Positions 11,607 through 23,331 of a DNA stretch of 64,000 bases are shown in pieces. The stretch's first letter is position 1, and every line of letters begins with the position of its first letter. Below the pieces are notes generated by a model, which saw only the letters and a program-made list of their open reading frames with translations, had not been told where the DNA came from and ran no database searches. Source of the stretch: Cantharellus purpuraceus (lineage: Eukaryota > Basidiomycota > Agaricomycetes > Cantharellales > Hydnaceae); NCBI GenBank assembly GCA_025174535.1, contig JALBUN010000001.1, forward strand, positions 62,001 through 126,000, in the 5' to 3' direction. The position numbers and the translations under genes were made by a program.

Positions 11607-14549
11607 ATGTTGCTTCGAGTTCCATTCTACGGGGTTTTCCTAGCTTGGATAATTCCGGCTGTCCAGAGCATATCACCATCCGCATGCGATGGTCTGCACT
11701 TCCCTCCATCCGCCGAAGAAGTCAATGCCTTTATTTCAGAGCCGTTTCACTACGTCATCATAGGTATTCCCATCCGAAATAATTCAGTGACCCTTTTCAA
11801 ACGTTTTGGAATCAGGCGGTGGAACTGCAGGCGTCGCATTGGGAGCAAGGTACATCCACTTCTTTCCGGGAGGCCTTGCGATATTTCTGATGGCTTATAG
11901 GCTTGCCGAGAACCCAAAGTTAAAGATTGGCATCATCGAGGCGGGGTCATTTCATAGGGACGATCCAATAGTGGACATTCCTGGTAAGGAGCCCAACAAT
12001 ACATTCGGCTTTAGTAGTGTAAGTCTCTTCATAGGCTTCGTTGGTCGAGGCAATGGCAATGCTTCGTACGATTGGAACTTCATCAGTACCAATCAAGCGA
12101 ATGCTGGTGGTAGGAATCTTCCTATGACAAGGTACTCCCGTTTTCTCGTATGAACTCCTCTGAATCTATTATAGAGGGAAGATGCTGGGGGGCTCTAGTG
12201 GTATTAATGGAATGGCCTGGAATCGCGCCTCGTCCCTTGAATACGATGCGTGGGCCGAATTCGCCCAAACATCTGATTGGGACTGGAATGGACTGCTTCC
12301 TTTCTTCAAGAAATCAGAGACCCTTGCATTATCACCCAGAAACCCATATCCCGGAATTACGGAGGAGGAGACTCAGCGAACTGCGCGTGATCTGCCACGA
12401 GTTGACGGCTTCTCTGGACCAATATCGGTATAGCAACCACGCATGCAGCCCTGTACTTTCATGCGAGCCTTACCTATATCCCAAGGCATCTCACAACGCA
12501 TTCTACTTCGATGTTGTTCCTACAGTTGTGAAGACACTGAACGCGATGGGATTCAACACAAATCCGGAGCCGGTTGGTTCCAGACAATGTTATGAAGGCC
12601 TATCGGCTAATTTCACCTTGTATGTACTGTATAGCAACAGGGGAATAATCTAGGAATTTCCAACACCTATGCATCAGTCGATCGCAAGCACGGGGTTCGT
12701 TCATATTCTGCTACTGCGTACTATTGTCAAGCCCCAGTTCGGCCGAATCTGCACATCTTGACCGGAGCACAGGTAATCCTCGTTAACTAGTTTTGAAGAC
12801 CCCATTATTTCATGTGTCGACTTAGGCAACACAAATACTCTTTGACAATAGTACATCTAAGCTCTTGGCGACTGGGGTTCAGTTCTCAGTAGATTCACGC
12901 TTGTATGTCGTCAATGCCACAAAGGAGGTCATCCTTTCAGCGGGAACTGTACAGACCCCACAGCTTTTAGAGCTTTCAGGTACACACAAGTATCACGGAG
13001 TCCTGATATTCATTTTATTTATTGGTTTTGGCAGGCATCGGGAATTCCACGATACTGGAGGCCCATGGCATTCTCCCGCTAATTGACCTTCCTGGTGTGG
13101 GCGAGAATTTTCAGGTAACGCTCGTCTTGTACTTTCGCATGCCTACTAAGCCCAGCTCCAGGAACATCTGTTCGTCGCTGTGCAATGGCAACTCAAACCA
13201 GGACATGAAACTTTCGGTGAGCCTTCGTGCTTTTTTAGATCTCAACTTCAGTATCGGCTCCACATTATCAACTGAATAAACGATCAGATATACTTCGCAA
13301 TAATGCGACCTTTGCAGCGGAGCAGTTATCTCTCTAGTATATTGGATCTATTCCTGGTCCCCTCCCGAAGACTGATATCGCATACAGCAACGCTACTAGA
13401 AAAGGAATTTGGACGGAGCTCGACTCTACGCTTGCCTTCCTACCGCTGAAATCTTTGACCAGCAGCAATCGCTTGTCAGAGCTGCTCAACATCTTTGATC
13501 GAGAAGCACGACAAGTCCAACCCGCTTCACTGCAGAGATTCCAGAATCCTATTCAACGGTCTTGGATCGAAGAGGGAAACGTGGCGCATTTTGAAATCGC
13601 TCAATGGGGCAGGGGGTTCATCGAACCTGCGGTGAATAAGAGCTATATCGTCGCTATTGGCGGGATATCGGCAAGTTGGATTCAATCCAACTCTAAGCAA
13701 GCAAGCAAACTGATTGAGGCATATCTAGCATCCTACTAGCCGCGGCAGTATTGTGAGCGATTGGCATGTATCTCCTAGGGCTGTCGATCCTGACAGACTA
13801 TGAGCACATTGCCAGTAGAGATCCGCTCGCACCCCCGTCAATCGATCCGCGGTTCTTGAGCCATGAATTTGGTGAGCTTCCACATACCTCGTCCGTAACA
13901 GCTCGAAGAAGATAGTTTCTTTCAGATGCAATGTCTTTATTAGATGCCGTCAAATTCATGCAACGGATAGGTCGTGAACCTCCTTTCTCAGACATTGTAG
14001 ATATGCAAACGAGTCCAAGCATCGATATGCAGAATGATAGTGACCTTCTTAAGTAAGTCGATTGACGCAAACAACCGTTTGCTGCGAGCCTCAGCCTCTT
14101 CCTTTAGTTACATTCGTGCGACATCTGGTGTGAGTATAAAGGCTATATTGATTCATTCGCTCAGCTGATAAATGACAGGGGGGTGACCATTTGATAGGTA
14201 CGTCAGTCATCCAAGCGTCAATTCATTTTAACATTTTTGGTACAGGCACAGCCGCGATGGCACCTCGAGAACATGGTGGTAAGAGAGTTGTCCCTAAGGT
14301 TGTGCCTTCGGATTCAGTTTCATTTGAATACTTCAGGGGTCGTAGACTCTTCGTTGAGAGTGTATGGTACAAAGAATGTTCGGGTTGTTGATGCTAGCGT
14401 TTTTCCTCTCCATATTGCAGCAAACACACAGGCAACTGTTTATGCTGTTGCGGAGAAGGTCAGTGGTGGACTGCGTTTCATCCGCAGACTCTACTGAGCA
14501 TATACTGTAACGCTTCTTTCAGGCTGCTCAGATGATCCGAGGATACTAG
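11607..14549 (+). CDS. GMC oxidoreductase (aryl-alcohol-oxidase-like), secreted
   Basis: This is an FAD-dependent glucose-methanol-choline family oxidase or dehydrogenase that oxidises alcohols. The ATG at 11607 begins a signal peptide (MLLRVPFYGVFLAWIIPAVQS). Spliced exons give the ADP-binding motif YVIIGGGTAGVALGAR, IIEAGS, the GMC signature RGKMLGGSSGINGMAWNRAS, the second signature ILSAGTVQTPQLLELSGIG, PGVGENFQEH, the first catalytic His in DHLIGTAAM, and the C-terminal FPLHIAANTQATVYAVAEK, ending MIRGY then TAG at 14547-14549. About fifteen introns are required; one, 13671-13728, has a GC donor (GCAAGT). All junctions close in frame, so the gene looks functional. At the second catalytic position the protein has Asn (AANTQ) where aryl-alcohol oxidases have His; Asn occurs there in choline oxidase and cellobiose dehydrogenase. 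The gene sits in the run of tailoring enzymes, but a lignocellulose role (H2O2 supply) is also possible. Confidence 0.92.
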
Positions 14550-16071
14550 AATTGCGTTCTGTATACCGTACGGCTTGTAAATCGCGATAATTGTCTCTGC
14601 CTCCCTGAGGCATCCATTAATTATTAACCTATTAGCCAACGACATTGGTGAGTGCGTGTGCATACCAATAGATGACAAGACGTACTACGTACTCTGGGCA
14701 GCGGAATGGCCAAAATGGGCTGTTATACGACTCTCAGGGCACCTTCGAGAATATATAATAATCTGGCCGAGTTGACCGATGATGTGTTCCAAGACGGCAG
14801 CCGAAGTTCAGGCCCTGATGGTATAGGCAATGACTAGCAGTGTATACAAAACACGCATACGTATCACGGGGTGTGCTACCTTACTGGCGGATTCAGATTC
14901 CAAAAAAAAAATCTCCAAAGAAGGGAAGAACGGCGTTGTCCGATGATCTAGAATTTAGGAAATTCTTTGTTGGTGTGACAGAAGCTTAACGGCAAGTATA
15001 GTAAGTCAGACTGGATTTTGGCCGAGTAACGGCGATGTCCGTTAATGTCAATATGTCCATGTACATAACATCACTGGATCTGATGACTATATATATTACT
15101 CTATGAACATTTCCTGTGCATGCCGATTAACAGCGGGAAAACATTGATTTCGCGATGCGGATTGTCTCCGAGGTTGAACCATTGGAATTATTCGCCGGTT
15201 TGCAATTGGCGGACCCTGATGTAACTGACATCTCGCCGTGCCTATGTCGTTAATCGCAAGCTAAGAGAAGGCGGTTTACGCAACCAAGGTATTTCATGAC
15301 ATCTCCTTGATCCAGTTCTCACCCCTTTTCTAGGGTGGCGACAACATTGAATCCAATTGTCAGATATTTGTAAGAAATATCTCAAGTCAATCTTGCCTTC
15401 GACCTGCTATACTTAAAGCCTGGTGATCCGTCTCTAAACTCTACAGCCGTCTCACTTCCTCCAAGGAGCATGAAAGTTCCCACCATCGCTTCAGTTTCAT
15501 TTTACGCCTAAAGTTTGCTTTTGCTTGAGTGAGTTTGGCACACCGTAGGGATCGTTCTATGAAGTCGATTTCCCATGATTGATGATATCCCGTGGGTGCC
15601 TTGAACTTGTTTAAAGCCAACATCGGAAGTGAGGTGTTCTCTCGGATTCCGGTAGCATGTGTTCGGGAGATCCAGGGCTAGGGGGCCAGGTAGCGCTTAG
15701 CTGGCGTGGCGTAGCGCAACGTGCAAATGGAGTTGAATATATCCTTTTGGGACGTTTTGACCGTTGCGCCGAGGTCGCTATGTTGTAACATCCGGAAGTG
15801 AGATGCGACCTCGTGGGTCGGTATCTACTGACAATCACTGCATCGCATATTTTGCCGGTATATTTCCTCAGCACGAGAGAATACTGCTAGTGCCAGAAGG
15901 GTGGGATATAGTCGTATGTTTTCATTTCAAAGTCAAACTGTCTTACCCCTCGTGTTATATGATAAAGGCAACGTGCACTTGATACTAATACTACCTGCGG
16001 TATATACACTCAGGCATCCTCGTATTTTTATGCAGTGTCATCACACTACACAGGAACAGACTTACTTTGAG
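14550..16071. other. Intergenic between convergent GMC and P450 genes
   Basis: The two flanking genes are convergent, so this 1.5-kb gap holds two 3' UTRs. No supported gene lies inside it. An A-run sits at about 14903. Frames of 60-90 codons on both strands show no family resemblance. Confidence 0.45.
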
Positions 16072-18304
16072 CTGTGGATGCTTTCGTGCTCTGTGATAGA
16101 ATCGATACTCCTGAGAAGCATCTCCATCTGCTTTTCCGAACGAGGTCTAATCTCACAAGGGAACGGTTGAGGGTAACTGCAAACGTTATGCTGTTCAGTT
16201 GGCTAAAGGGCTATTAGGCTGAGGTATTGCTCACCTGACAAGCCCGGTGGTGAATGACGGAGAAAGTAGTTGCGCCTTACCAGTCTGATCTTTGGCTGGC
16301 GATATAATACAGCATGAAAGAATCGTCGTAATAATAATAAAGAGTGAATTTTCAGCGAGGTGCTTCCCGGGACATATCCTGCCATGCAATGGGTTGATAG
16401 AATGAAAGGACCAAGTAGACGTCACTAAGGCATGCACATACCTGCGACCGAACCCAAAGGAATAAGTCCCCGGGTCCAGTGGTGGATTCTCGCTTAGGAA
16501 TCTCTCTGGAATAAATTCTGACGGGGGATACTGTGAGCTACAGTCCTGGGAGACGGCCCTGATCCAGGCCTTCAGATTCCAAAAATGTCAATAAAAACTC
16601 TGATATACCAAACATTGGGGATGACGGTGGAGCCTGCAGGTATCCAAATATTCCCATAGACATCATCCTTTTCTGTGCGGCGAGGAATACCTGAATATTT
16701 CAACGTTATCAGAGTCAATATGATGAATATGATGAATATATATAAGCTATTAGAAGGACGGACTCAATGGTAAAGCTGGCCGCCAACGTATGACCTCTTT
16801 AATGATAGCTTCCACATATGGCAGAGAGCCGCGATCGGAGATCTTTGGAAGACGATCAGAAATGATGCTATCGATTTCAGCCTGTGCTGTGCGCTGTGTT
16901 TCTGGGTGTTGCACCATACAAATAAAAAACACAAGAACTGTTGCATACGTCTGTCACGGTCTGATTAGTGACTGAACTTTCTCTGGGCCGTCCCAAGACG
17001 TACGCTTTCACCACCGGCTAGGAAATTCTTTTCAATGCAAACCAAGGGAAAAGTGCTAGTTTTTCTCACCGCCATAAAGTGCACCTGCAGCCCACTTGAC
17101 TGCCTCCTGATATTGATCCTTGGAGATGGTCTTCTCTGAGAGCTCTTCCTCAAGGAGATGCTTGGTAAATGAAGGAGCCGCATCGCCGGTTGCCTGGACG
17201 GGTAGACCACGTTCATAGGCGATAAAATTGGAATAGTTCTTGCCTACCATCTGTGACAGGACATGCTCAAACGGCTTGGTGATCAATTGCTCAATCATCT
17301 GTCTACCAGCCTTGGCCTCTTCGTGGAATGTAACAAACGGTATCCAAGATGGAAGTCGCTTCACTGCAATTGCGTCAATTCGTGACCTCGGAAGCATATA
17401 TTGCTCACATATGGGGAATAAGTCGGCAATGTATGCACCAGGCATGGTTGCCTTGCCGATCATTTCCATAGTAGCTTCCGCATGAGTGATGTACTAAACT
17501 ACCTCAGGCTCCAAAGTATGTCGTGGAAGTACGGACTTACGTCGTGGTCGGCAGTGTCGACTCCAAGACCATACGTGACGGACATGATAATGCGCCCTGC
17601 GGTGCTACAATACAATACAGCCCATTCTGCAGTTCTGAATAGTCATAGTACTTACAGTCGGATGAGATCCACAAACTGAGATGGGTGCTTAATGATTGCG
17701 TCTACTAAGATAATGGCCAGATTCTCCTGGACGGTGTGGTATGTCCTGACCGCAGATGGGCTTAAAGCATTCCTTGTGAGTTTCCTTTGAAAACGCCATT
17801 TATCGTTGTAAGACATCAGGGGCATGCTCTGGAGTGACCAGGGGTCAGCCTATCAGGACAAGCGAGAAAGATGGATCCAACGTACATTGTCAAGCCCCAT
17901 GAGCTCGCCTACGACCGTGTATGTGGGCCTATGAGAATAGTTACTCGCGCGTTTGTCGAACAGATCGGTGATGGCATCTATGCTATTGAGAATCGTGATC
18001 GAATTACCAAGCCCGTGGAGCCCCACAAAGTCACCTGTGTGGTGTAAGTTAGCTGCCCTTGGACTGCCGTCCGCATCCAAACTTCCATACCAAACTCATG
18101 CTTCCATTCAGTGAACACAAACCAAGGGTTTGTGAGCGGAATGTGTGGCAAGTTGCCAACTAGTGGAAGAGAAGGCGGTCCCGGCGGGAGAGTAGTGGTA
18201 GATCGGCGGCGCCGCAACGTCCGCCCATAAGCAGCAGCCAAAAGAACCACCAAGGCTACGAGCCAGAAGGATAGAACGTGAACACTGTGGAGGAGAGTTG
18301 CCAT
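16072..18304 (-). CDS. Cytochrome P450 monooxygenase 1
   Basis: This is a microsomal class II P450, like the CYP64/CYP5144-type enzymes expanded in basidiomycetes; the family was not assigned. The ATG at 18302-18304 starts a membrane anchor followed by a proline hinge ([15 protein letters not shown]). Spliced blocks are [13 protein letters not shown] (helix C), an I-helix motif reading AGGEST, the K-helix EVIRWRP (ExxR), [14 protein letters not shown], and the haem loop FGFGRRICPG with the Cys codon at 16372-16374. The last exon ends IHSSK before TAA at 16072-16074. The oxygen-activating position in the AGx(D/E)T motif is Ser rather than Thr. That motif is encoded partly by a 14-nt micro-exon at 17004-17017. 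The gene diverges from the MBOAT gene over a 1.76-kb promoter region. It probably hydroxylates the pathway intermediate. Intact by my reading. Confidence 0.9.
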
Positions 18305-20061
18305 TGAAAGTATACTGGTGCGACTGGTGCGCTAGTTATGTAAGATGAAAAATAGAGCCGCAGTGTAGCTATGTACTCCAAAGCTGGACCAGCTTCTCGT
18401 TTTCTGATGAGAACCATCTGACAGAGGCAGTTAGGGAATGATAACGATCATTTCAAGCAAAATGGAGGCACATTCACTTCAGAATAGAGTTTACCAATCT
18501 CGCACGCCCCACCCTCACCACGTCCATAAAATGAAGCTCGAGCGTCAGTTTCATTCCCACGTGGCACGTGCGCCCCGCTTCAAAATCGAAAGGTACTCAA
18601 ATCGGCTTATCTGTCTTTTTTTCTGAGAAATCTCGGCAATCTTGTGGACGCCACGTGAATCTGATCGTATCCTATCCTATCCCAATCCTCCACTCCTCGG
18701 AAATGAGCCAAGCTTTGCCCAGGCTGCAACCCAACCTGGATCACCGCTCAATGCCAAGAGGTTCGGATCAACTAGCAAGGGTGAGCTAGATCATCCGAAT
18801 AATACACCCTGATAATTTCATTATATGTCTATAATTGTATAATTCAAGGTTACGTTGGGCGGGTAAGGATATTGAGATAAGGCAAGCATACTTCCCCTCA
18901 CAACCCAGAGCACACACACTACAACAACTGAACAAACATTGAAGCCATGATTGAGAATTGGGCTCTGAAGCTCTGGGTTGTGAGGGGAATATTGTCCCAC
19001 TCCTATGCTTTCTGTTAGATGTAGAAACCTTCATAAATTCTGATGCTAAACCTGATGTAGGATCAGGTGGAAGTTATTCCATGTAAGATTACCACACAAT
19101 TATGTAGGTCCATGGGTCAGTACTAGATGAAATTGGTTTCTCTTGATTTCCCTTTGCCAGTGCACCACGTACATGTTGAATGCATGCTTATTGTTACAAT
19201 TTCCCTATCATCACAACAGCAACCATCTTGTTCATGTGACTCTTAACTCATGCATGTAGTCTTTGTGGTTACTAGCCTTGATGCCATTAGTCTACAAAAG
19301 TAATTCAGGCCGGAACAGTTCCAACTAAGAGGTCTGTCTTACAAAAAAAAGGACTCATGAGCCAGTAGTGACTCAGAAACAAATGAAAGATTGAGGTGGG
19401 TCAGCCAAGCAAGCCGGCAGGAGCCGACGGCAACAGCAAGTGCACCGGGCACTTGATCACGATGGCTCATCCAATGATTCTGCGGTAACTTCCGCTATCG
19501 CATCATTTCGAGTACCCCGCACCAAATAATAGGACAATGATGGTGCCCCCAACAGTCACTACTATTTGAATAAAACTTGCCAAAATTCGGCTTGTGCAAC
19601 GTGCAGCGCTCATGACTCCTTCCCACCGCTTCTCTATATCTGCCGGTGAAGCGTTTCTGGTTCTCCAAAACAATCCATCAAAATTGTGAATATTTGTTCT
19701 CGTTCCTGACCGGACCGTAATGTGTTAATGAGTTGTCCTTTACACTAATTGTCTCGTGTAAGCGCTCATTAGGCTAGTAGACTGCCTTGTCAAAATTCCA
19801 TGGCCTACACCTCACGTAAACAACTGTTCCAGGGTCCAAACACTCCTCGGTTCGCCGCCACCGCTTCTATCGGAACTGCCTGGACATTTCAATGGGCACT
19901 ATTCACACGTAGTTGAGCGCTGAGCGTATTGTCCTCGTCCTCTGATTGCTAATGTGCTCAAACCGAAAGAAGTCAGGTACTACAGACTCATAATCCCCTG
20001 CTTATAGCCACATTTTCAAGTTCATATCTTCTGTCCAATCACCTGCTCTTCATCAGCGATC
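18305..20061. promoter_or_regulatory. Divergent promoter region, P450-1 / MBOAT
   Basis: The flanking genes are transcribed away from each other, so this 1.76-kb interval holds both promoters. It contains a perfect 20-bp inverted repeat at 18892-18989 and one TGACTCA site at about 19362. No protein-coding frame is convincing. Confidence 0.5.
18892..18989. repeat. 20-bp perfect inverted repeat with 58-nt spacer
   Basis: TTCCCCTCACAACCCAGAGC at 18892-18911 is the exact reverse complement of 18970-18989. It could form a 20-bp stem, or be the ends of a tiny inverted-repeat element. No flanking target duplication is obvious. Confidence 0.85.
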
Positions 20062-21357
20062 ATGGAGAAACCCCCACTTCCTATTATCCCATACATCATC
20101 CTTCCCGACAGTCTTCTGATATTGTTAATCGTGACGCGACCTACCGCTTTAATACGCTTCATTGCTTTCTGTATATTCACCTATCTCAGCCTGCAGCCCT
20201 TGTCATTCACAGGTGGCAACCCAACTCAGGACTATTTCATTGGATTTGTTTTATCCTCTCAGATTCTTCTCGCTATCCAGTTGTTATGGCTCCGAAATCC
20301 ACTTGAAGAACTCCGCCACGAACGCGACAAAGTCCCAGCGCATGACTTGCCGCTGTGGCATCGTCTTTACTGGGCGTTTTGCCTTGACCACAGTGTCAGG
20401 GCCATAGGATGGACCCACCAAGTTAGTCTAGTTTCATTATTGATTTCAACTCATATGTGCTTTAGATTAGCTTGTGACAAAGCCTTCCAGGTCCGCAATG
20501 TTCCTTTGCGTCCGAACGAGCCTCGTTGGGCATTCGTTCGCTCGCGTATCTTCCAGGCCGCATTGCAGTTGCTTCTGGCTGATGTTGCCAACACGTACAT
20601 CCTTGTCATTGGGGCTCTTTATCCAGTGTTACCCCATGGATATGCACTGCGTTGCTCGACTATCGTAGCCTGGGTCACTCTCACTTGTGCGACAGTGAAT
20701 GTGCAATACCTCACATTGGCTGTCTTGAGTGTCGGGCTGGGTGTGAGCTACCCGGAGGATTGGCCCAAAGTTTTCGGGCGGTGGGCCGATGCCTACACGC
20801 TCAGGAACTTCTGGGGGTGAGTCTATCTGATTACGGAAGACCCAACGCTGATACCACTCGATCGCTATAATAGCAAAGTTTGGCATCAAAACCTCAGAAG
20901 AGTATGTCACTCCCTCTCTTTTTGTTGCTCTTCACATATCTTGATTCAGCTTTTCACACCCATCAGTGCTTTCCTGATGCACCTCTTTGGGTTCAAGCGA
21001 GGCACCAACGCATCGTCTTACACGCAACTGTACACCGCCTTTTTACTCTCAGGCGTTATCCACAGTACAGCAGATGCCATGGTCGACTGGAAATATGTAG
21101 GTAGATCGATGCCGTTCTTCCTAATACAAGCTGTGGCCATAACAGTAGAAGACATCGTCATTGCGCTATTTCGCCAAATGCGTGTGCCCCCGTCGCCGTT
21201 GACGCGCCTGGTGGGGTATATCTGGGTATTCGTGTGGGGCGTTTATTCATTTTCCATGTACCGAGATCTGGCCTTGGAGGCGGGGTGGGGCTGGTCATCG
21301 GAATGGCCGTTTTCGCTTGCTGGGACGGTGTGGAAGGCACTTCAGACTTGGACCTGA
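20062..21357 (+). CDS. Wax-synthase-like membrane-bound O-acyltransferase (MBOAT)
   Basis: This is a polytopic membrane acyltransferase of the wax synthase / Tri7-like group, which transfers acetyl or longer acyl groups to alcohols and recurs in fungal terpenoid clusters. There are three exons: 20062-20816, 20874-20901 and 20950-21357, all GT-AG. The N-terminal half has several hydrophobic helices, including SLLILLIV and FIAFCIFTYL. The middle exon encodes VWHQNLRR, matching the family's conserved (F)WHQ block, and the third exon carries the catalytic-His segment LLSGVIHSTAD, followed by more membrane helices. Length is about 396 residues, normal for the family. It lies head-to-head with P450-1 and directly before the epoxide hydrolase. 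With the BAHD enzyme it gives the locus two unrelated acyltransferases, which implies two acylation sites or two donors. Confidence 0.88.
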
Positions 21358-21989
21358 ACCAACTACCGAACTCATGTTGGAATATCGAGGCCGACGAAGA
21401 CGGAGGCATAACGTCGGTACCACAGAGTTCGACAGCCGCAAATACACACGCATAGCGGTCAAGTATGGAGTTCTCTGCTCAGTCTACCCACCTGATTCGG
21501 TGGGATATAAGTTCCATATTGTTCTATCGGACACTTCAGTTGATTGCTCCCCGCACAACTGAAGTGTATGTCCATTACATTCTCACATGTATAACTACAT
21601 TAACCGTAAGCTCTGTAGCATACATCTAGGTAGCTACTGAATTTAGCAGTTGATTGCTCTCCGCACAACTGAAGTTATACATCTAGTCCCTCTTCGCGTC
21701 CATATCCTTCAGATCATACCTTCAGACACCTTGCAATGCTTGAACCTCCTGACTCAGAGAAAACACTCTAGCTGACTTCGGGCTAAAACATGTGTAAATA
21801 ATTGCCGTAATCAGGTTTTGACCCTTCTGTTTGTGTCCAATTATAGTTAGGAGCATCAGCCCTGACCGCAGTTGCAAACATGTTAGACCCAACAGTTCAA
21901 CATAAAAGGCTCTAACAACACTACCGCCCAACTAGCGGGGCGCGTGCTTGCCGGAACGAACTACACGCTACGAATTCCTCCACAGTGAG
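21358..21989. other. Intergenic with two copies of a hairpin-forming repeat
   Basis: The gap between the MBOAT stop and the epoxide hydrolase start contains a perfect 12-bp stem with a 13-nt loop at 21531-21567 and a related copy at 21646-21675. Otherwise no feature is visible. It must contain the epoxide hydrolase promoter. Confidence 0.55.
21531..21567. repeat. Hairpin repeat unit (copy 1; copy 2 at 21646-21675)
   Basis: ACACTTCAGTTG at 21531-21542 pairs perfectly with 21556-21567. The loop and right arm recur about 110 bp downstream at 21646-21675, with a shorter left arm (about 6 bp paired). The copies lie in the MBOAT 3' flank and could act in 3' processing or be remnants of a small repeat. 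Confidence 0.75.
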
Positions 21990-23184
21990 ATGGACTCCTC
22001 GCTCTACAAATACGCTAAAGTCAGCAGAGGATTTGACTATCACTACTACTTTTCACCTCCAGCCCCAGGGAAGCCAACTTTACTCTTCGTGCACGGCTTT
22101 CCTTCTACTTTGCATGACTGGCATCGACAGACCCATTACTTCCAAAAAAAAGGATATGGAGTTCTGGCACCTGACATGCTGGGAGCTGGCGGAACTTCGA
22201 AGCCTTTGGATGCCAAAGCTTTCCGTATGAACCTCCTTGCTGCGGATGTGATAGAAATCTTGGACACAGAAGGTCTAGAAAAAGTCGTTGGTATCGGGCA
22301 CGACTGGTAAGATCTCTATGTAATAGGCGTGATCCATTCTGATCCGTCTTCAAAGGGGATGCGTTATACTCTCCCGTTTATCCATGCTTTACCAAAACCG
22401 TTTTCACGCCTTTGGCTGGCTTGGGCTCTCGTTCATGGAGCCCGGAACGACAACATTCCATCTGGAAACTGTCATGGCGGCCATAAAGCAACTTCTGGGA
22501 TATGAAGGATACTCCTACTGGCAGTTTTTTGAAAGGGATGATGCTCCCGCTATCATTGAAAAGAATGTGAGCACGCAATCGCTATCCCTATTGCTGTTCG
22601 CTTATCCCCCAATAGATAGATAGCTTCCTCCAACTACTTTATCCTAAAGATCCCGAGTGCTGGCGGACGTACATGGCGCTTCCGGGGAAGACCGCAGAGT
22701 GGATGGAATCAAATATGCAGCCTGGATGGGCCGAATACATGACGAAGGAGGTATGTTCAATGGCTACGGTAGCTTCTCGACTGACAACAGCTTGTCTAGG
22801 AATTTGACATCCTTCGTCAGAGTATCTTGGACGGAGGCATCCGATCCGGGTTGAACTTGTATATATCTAAAATTCAGAACATCGACTTGGAAGACAATTT
22901 GAGTGAGTTTAACGGCCCCACGTTTCAATCTCTAAACCGTTAATGCATACCTGTATTCAGAGATCCCAGAAAAGGATTGGAAGATACAAAAGCCGTCGTT
23001 CTTTGCTGCGGTGCTCAGGGACTGTATCTGTACACCTCTGATGGGGAGGGCTTCTATGAAGCAGTTTGGAACAGATGTAACGACCGTTGACTTCGACACT
23101 GGCCATTGGGTACATCTCGAGGATGCTGACCGCGTCAATGAAGAACTTGCGACATGGCTAGTTAATCAAGTCACCCTAAACTGA
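21990..23184 (+). CDS. Soluble epoxide hydrolase (alpha/beta hydrolase)
   Basis: This is a cytosolic epoxide hydrolase that opens an epoxide to a vicinal diol. The best start is the ATG at 21990 (MDSSLYKYAKVSRGFDYHYYF). Exon 1 contains the oxyanion motif HGFPST and the nucleophile elbow GHDWG, with the Asp codon at 22302-22304 just before the first intron (donor at 22307). Later exons give LYQNRFHAFGWLGLSFMEPG, the cap region, and the catalytic His in DFDTGHWVHLEDAD. The protein ends VNQVTLN before TGA at 23182-23184. Five exons close in frame with no signal peptide. The 3' end faces P450-2 only 147 bp away. A P450 followed by an epoxide hydrolase is a common pairing: the P450 epoxidises and this enzyme hydrolyses. 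Haloalkane dehalogenase is an alternative within the fold but less likely. Confidence 0.9.
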
Positions 23185-23331
23185 TTGATAACCTATTTAC
23201 TGTACAGTGAATGTTGAAAAGAGTAAAACTACAAATTTGACCATGTCTTTCCTATACACGCTTATACTGCGCATTTTGTTGTCCTTCATTTGCTCTGCTT
23301 TATTTCAGTACCGGGAATCATGCCGGGTCAT

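Noticed and set aside
13330..13390. In-frame TAG in the GMC gene near 13336
   Set aside because: The TAG straddles a GTATAT donor. Splicing to CAACGCTACTAG restores the family sequence, so the gene is not broken.
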